Positions 20,654-21,223 of a stretch of 21,223 nucleotides of DNA are shown here, piece after piece. Numbering within the stretch: position 1 is the stretch's first letter; each line of letters opens with the position of its first letter. The notes under the pieces are model-generated. The model was not told the DNA's origin. It made no database searches and saw nothing but the letters and a program-made list of their open reading frames with translations. Source of the stretch: Haplosporangium gracile (taxonomy: Eukaryota > Mortierellomycota > Mortierellomycetes > Mortierellales > Mortierellaceae). Made by a program: the position numbers and the translations under genes. The stretch spans positions 6,472 through 27,694 of the forward strand of contig JAAAUF010000550.1 of NCBI GenBank assembly GCA_015499985.1, in the 5' to 3' direction.

Positions 20654-21223
20654 ATACAGCATAGTAATTACAAAACAACATTCAGTATCGTTGGCAATGG
20701 TATTAGATCAAAAAGACGGTGGGGAAGGTTTCTGTATCAAAGTAAAGGCCATAAGGGATTCGTATCAATATGGTTGTTATCTGTCGTGAGCTGGAAAGGG
20801 AAAATTTGATACCGAATCAAGCAGTCCCCTTCTCCTTCCCTGGAGCAATTTGTTTGTTGTAGAGCAAGGGCGGCAAGGAGAGCAAAAAAAAAAAATCTTT
20901 TTTCTAATGGCGAACTCTGATCTCTCTGAGACGCAGCGATTAAAGTGGGAAAAGACGCTTTATCGCGCGTATCGCGCTGATAAGGGAACTGAGGGAGAGA
21001 GAGAGTGCTCCTGTAATCGTGTTGTGGAGAAACACGCATTATCGTCATCGTACACTTCCCTTTATGAGTTTATGATCGGCGTTTTTTTTTTAGTTCTTTA
21101 TCTTTTTTTTTTTTTTTTTCTGTTCTTTTTTTTTTTTTTTTTTTTTTGTTTCTTTTTTTTTTTTTTTTTTTTTGTTTTTGTTACTGTTTCAATGCCTAAT
21201 ATTGTCGTTTTTTTTTTTTCAAG
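20654..21223. other. GAPDH 3' flank, no gene seen
   Basis: I see no supported gene here. The left part is ordinary mixed sequence with a run of A at 20884-20895 and a GA-rich patch near 20990-21004. From 21082 it becomes dominated by T runs up to the window edge, which may be the upstream region of a + strand gene beyond the edge. Confidence 0.5.
21082..21219 (+). repeat. Clustered poly-T tracts
   Basis: Several T runs of about 9 to 24 bases are separated by single G or C bases or short mixed spacers. Such tracts are common nucleosome-depleting promoter elements in fungi and are also prone to sequencing or assembly length error. Confidence 0.85.

Overview
The window is nuclear DNA of a filamentous, early-diverging fungus. 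A Mortierellomycota/Mucoromycota relative fits best, but I infer this from gene style rather than from a marker search. The genes carry many short GT-AG introns (about 80-400 nt), CT-rich leaders, poly-A signals, long low-complexity Ser/Pro/Gln/His tracts inside otherwise animal-like proteins, and a C-ending codon bias in GAPDH. There is no sign of operons, prokaryotic genes, CRISPR or phage.

Layout, left to right. 1-2567: purine-rich, microsatellite-bearing non-coding DNA, probably the 3' flank of the next gene plus the promoter/leader of a minus-strand gene off the left edge. 2568-4183 (-): LDAH-like lipid-droplet serine hydrolase, 4 exons, 324 aa. 4184-4802: divergent promoter region. 4803-9174 (+): inositol polyphosphate 5-phosphatase, 5 exons, 1322 aa, with large disordered insertions in its catalytic core. 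9392-11455 (+): pinin/SDK/memA-type splicing-associated protein, 3 exons including a 14-nt first coding exon. 11.5-13.9 kb: relic territory with a frameshifted, N-terminally truncated fragment of a COG2907-type FAD/NAD-binding oxidoreductase, and a second decayed coding-like stretch I cannot identify. 13941-16947 (-): DNA polymerase eta, 5 exons including a 21-nt microexon in the active site, with a UBZ finger and PIP-like motifs. 16948-18632: long divergent intergenic region with (CAA)15 and a 12-bp triple repeat. 18633-20532 (+): GAPDH, 4 exons, 335 aa. 20533-21223: its 3' flank, ending in poly-T tracts.

The genes do not form one pathway. They are housekeeping functions: lipid storage, phosphoinositide signalling, mRNA splicing, translesion DNA synthesis and glycolysis. 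I found no clearly new biological system. The points most worth checking are the COG2907 relic, the microexons, the domain-splitting insertions, and a possible alternative N-terminus of the LDAH protein. All exon joins were derived by eye from GT-AG sites, reading phase and family motifs. Every join kept frame, and each total length is a whole number of codons.
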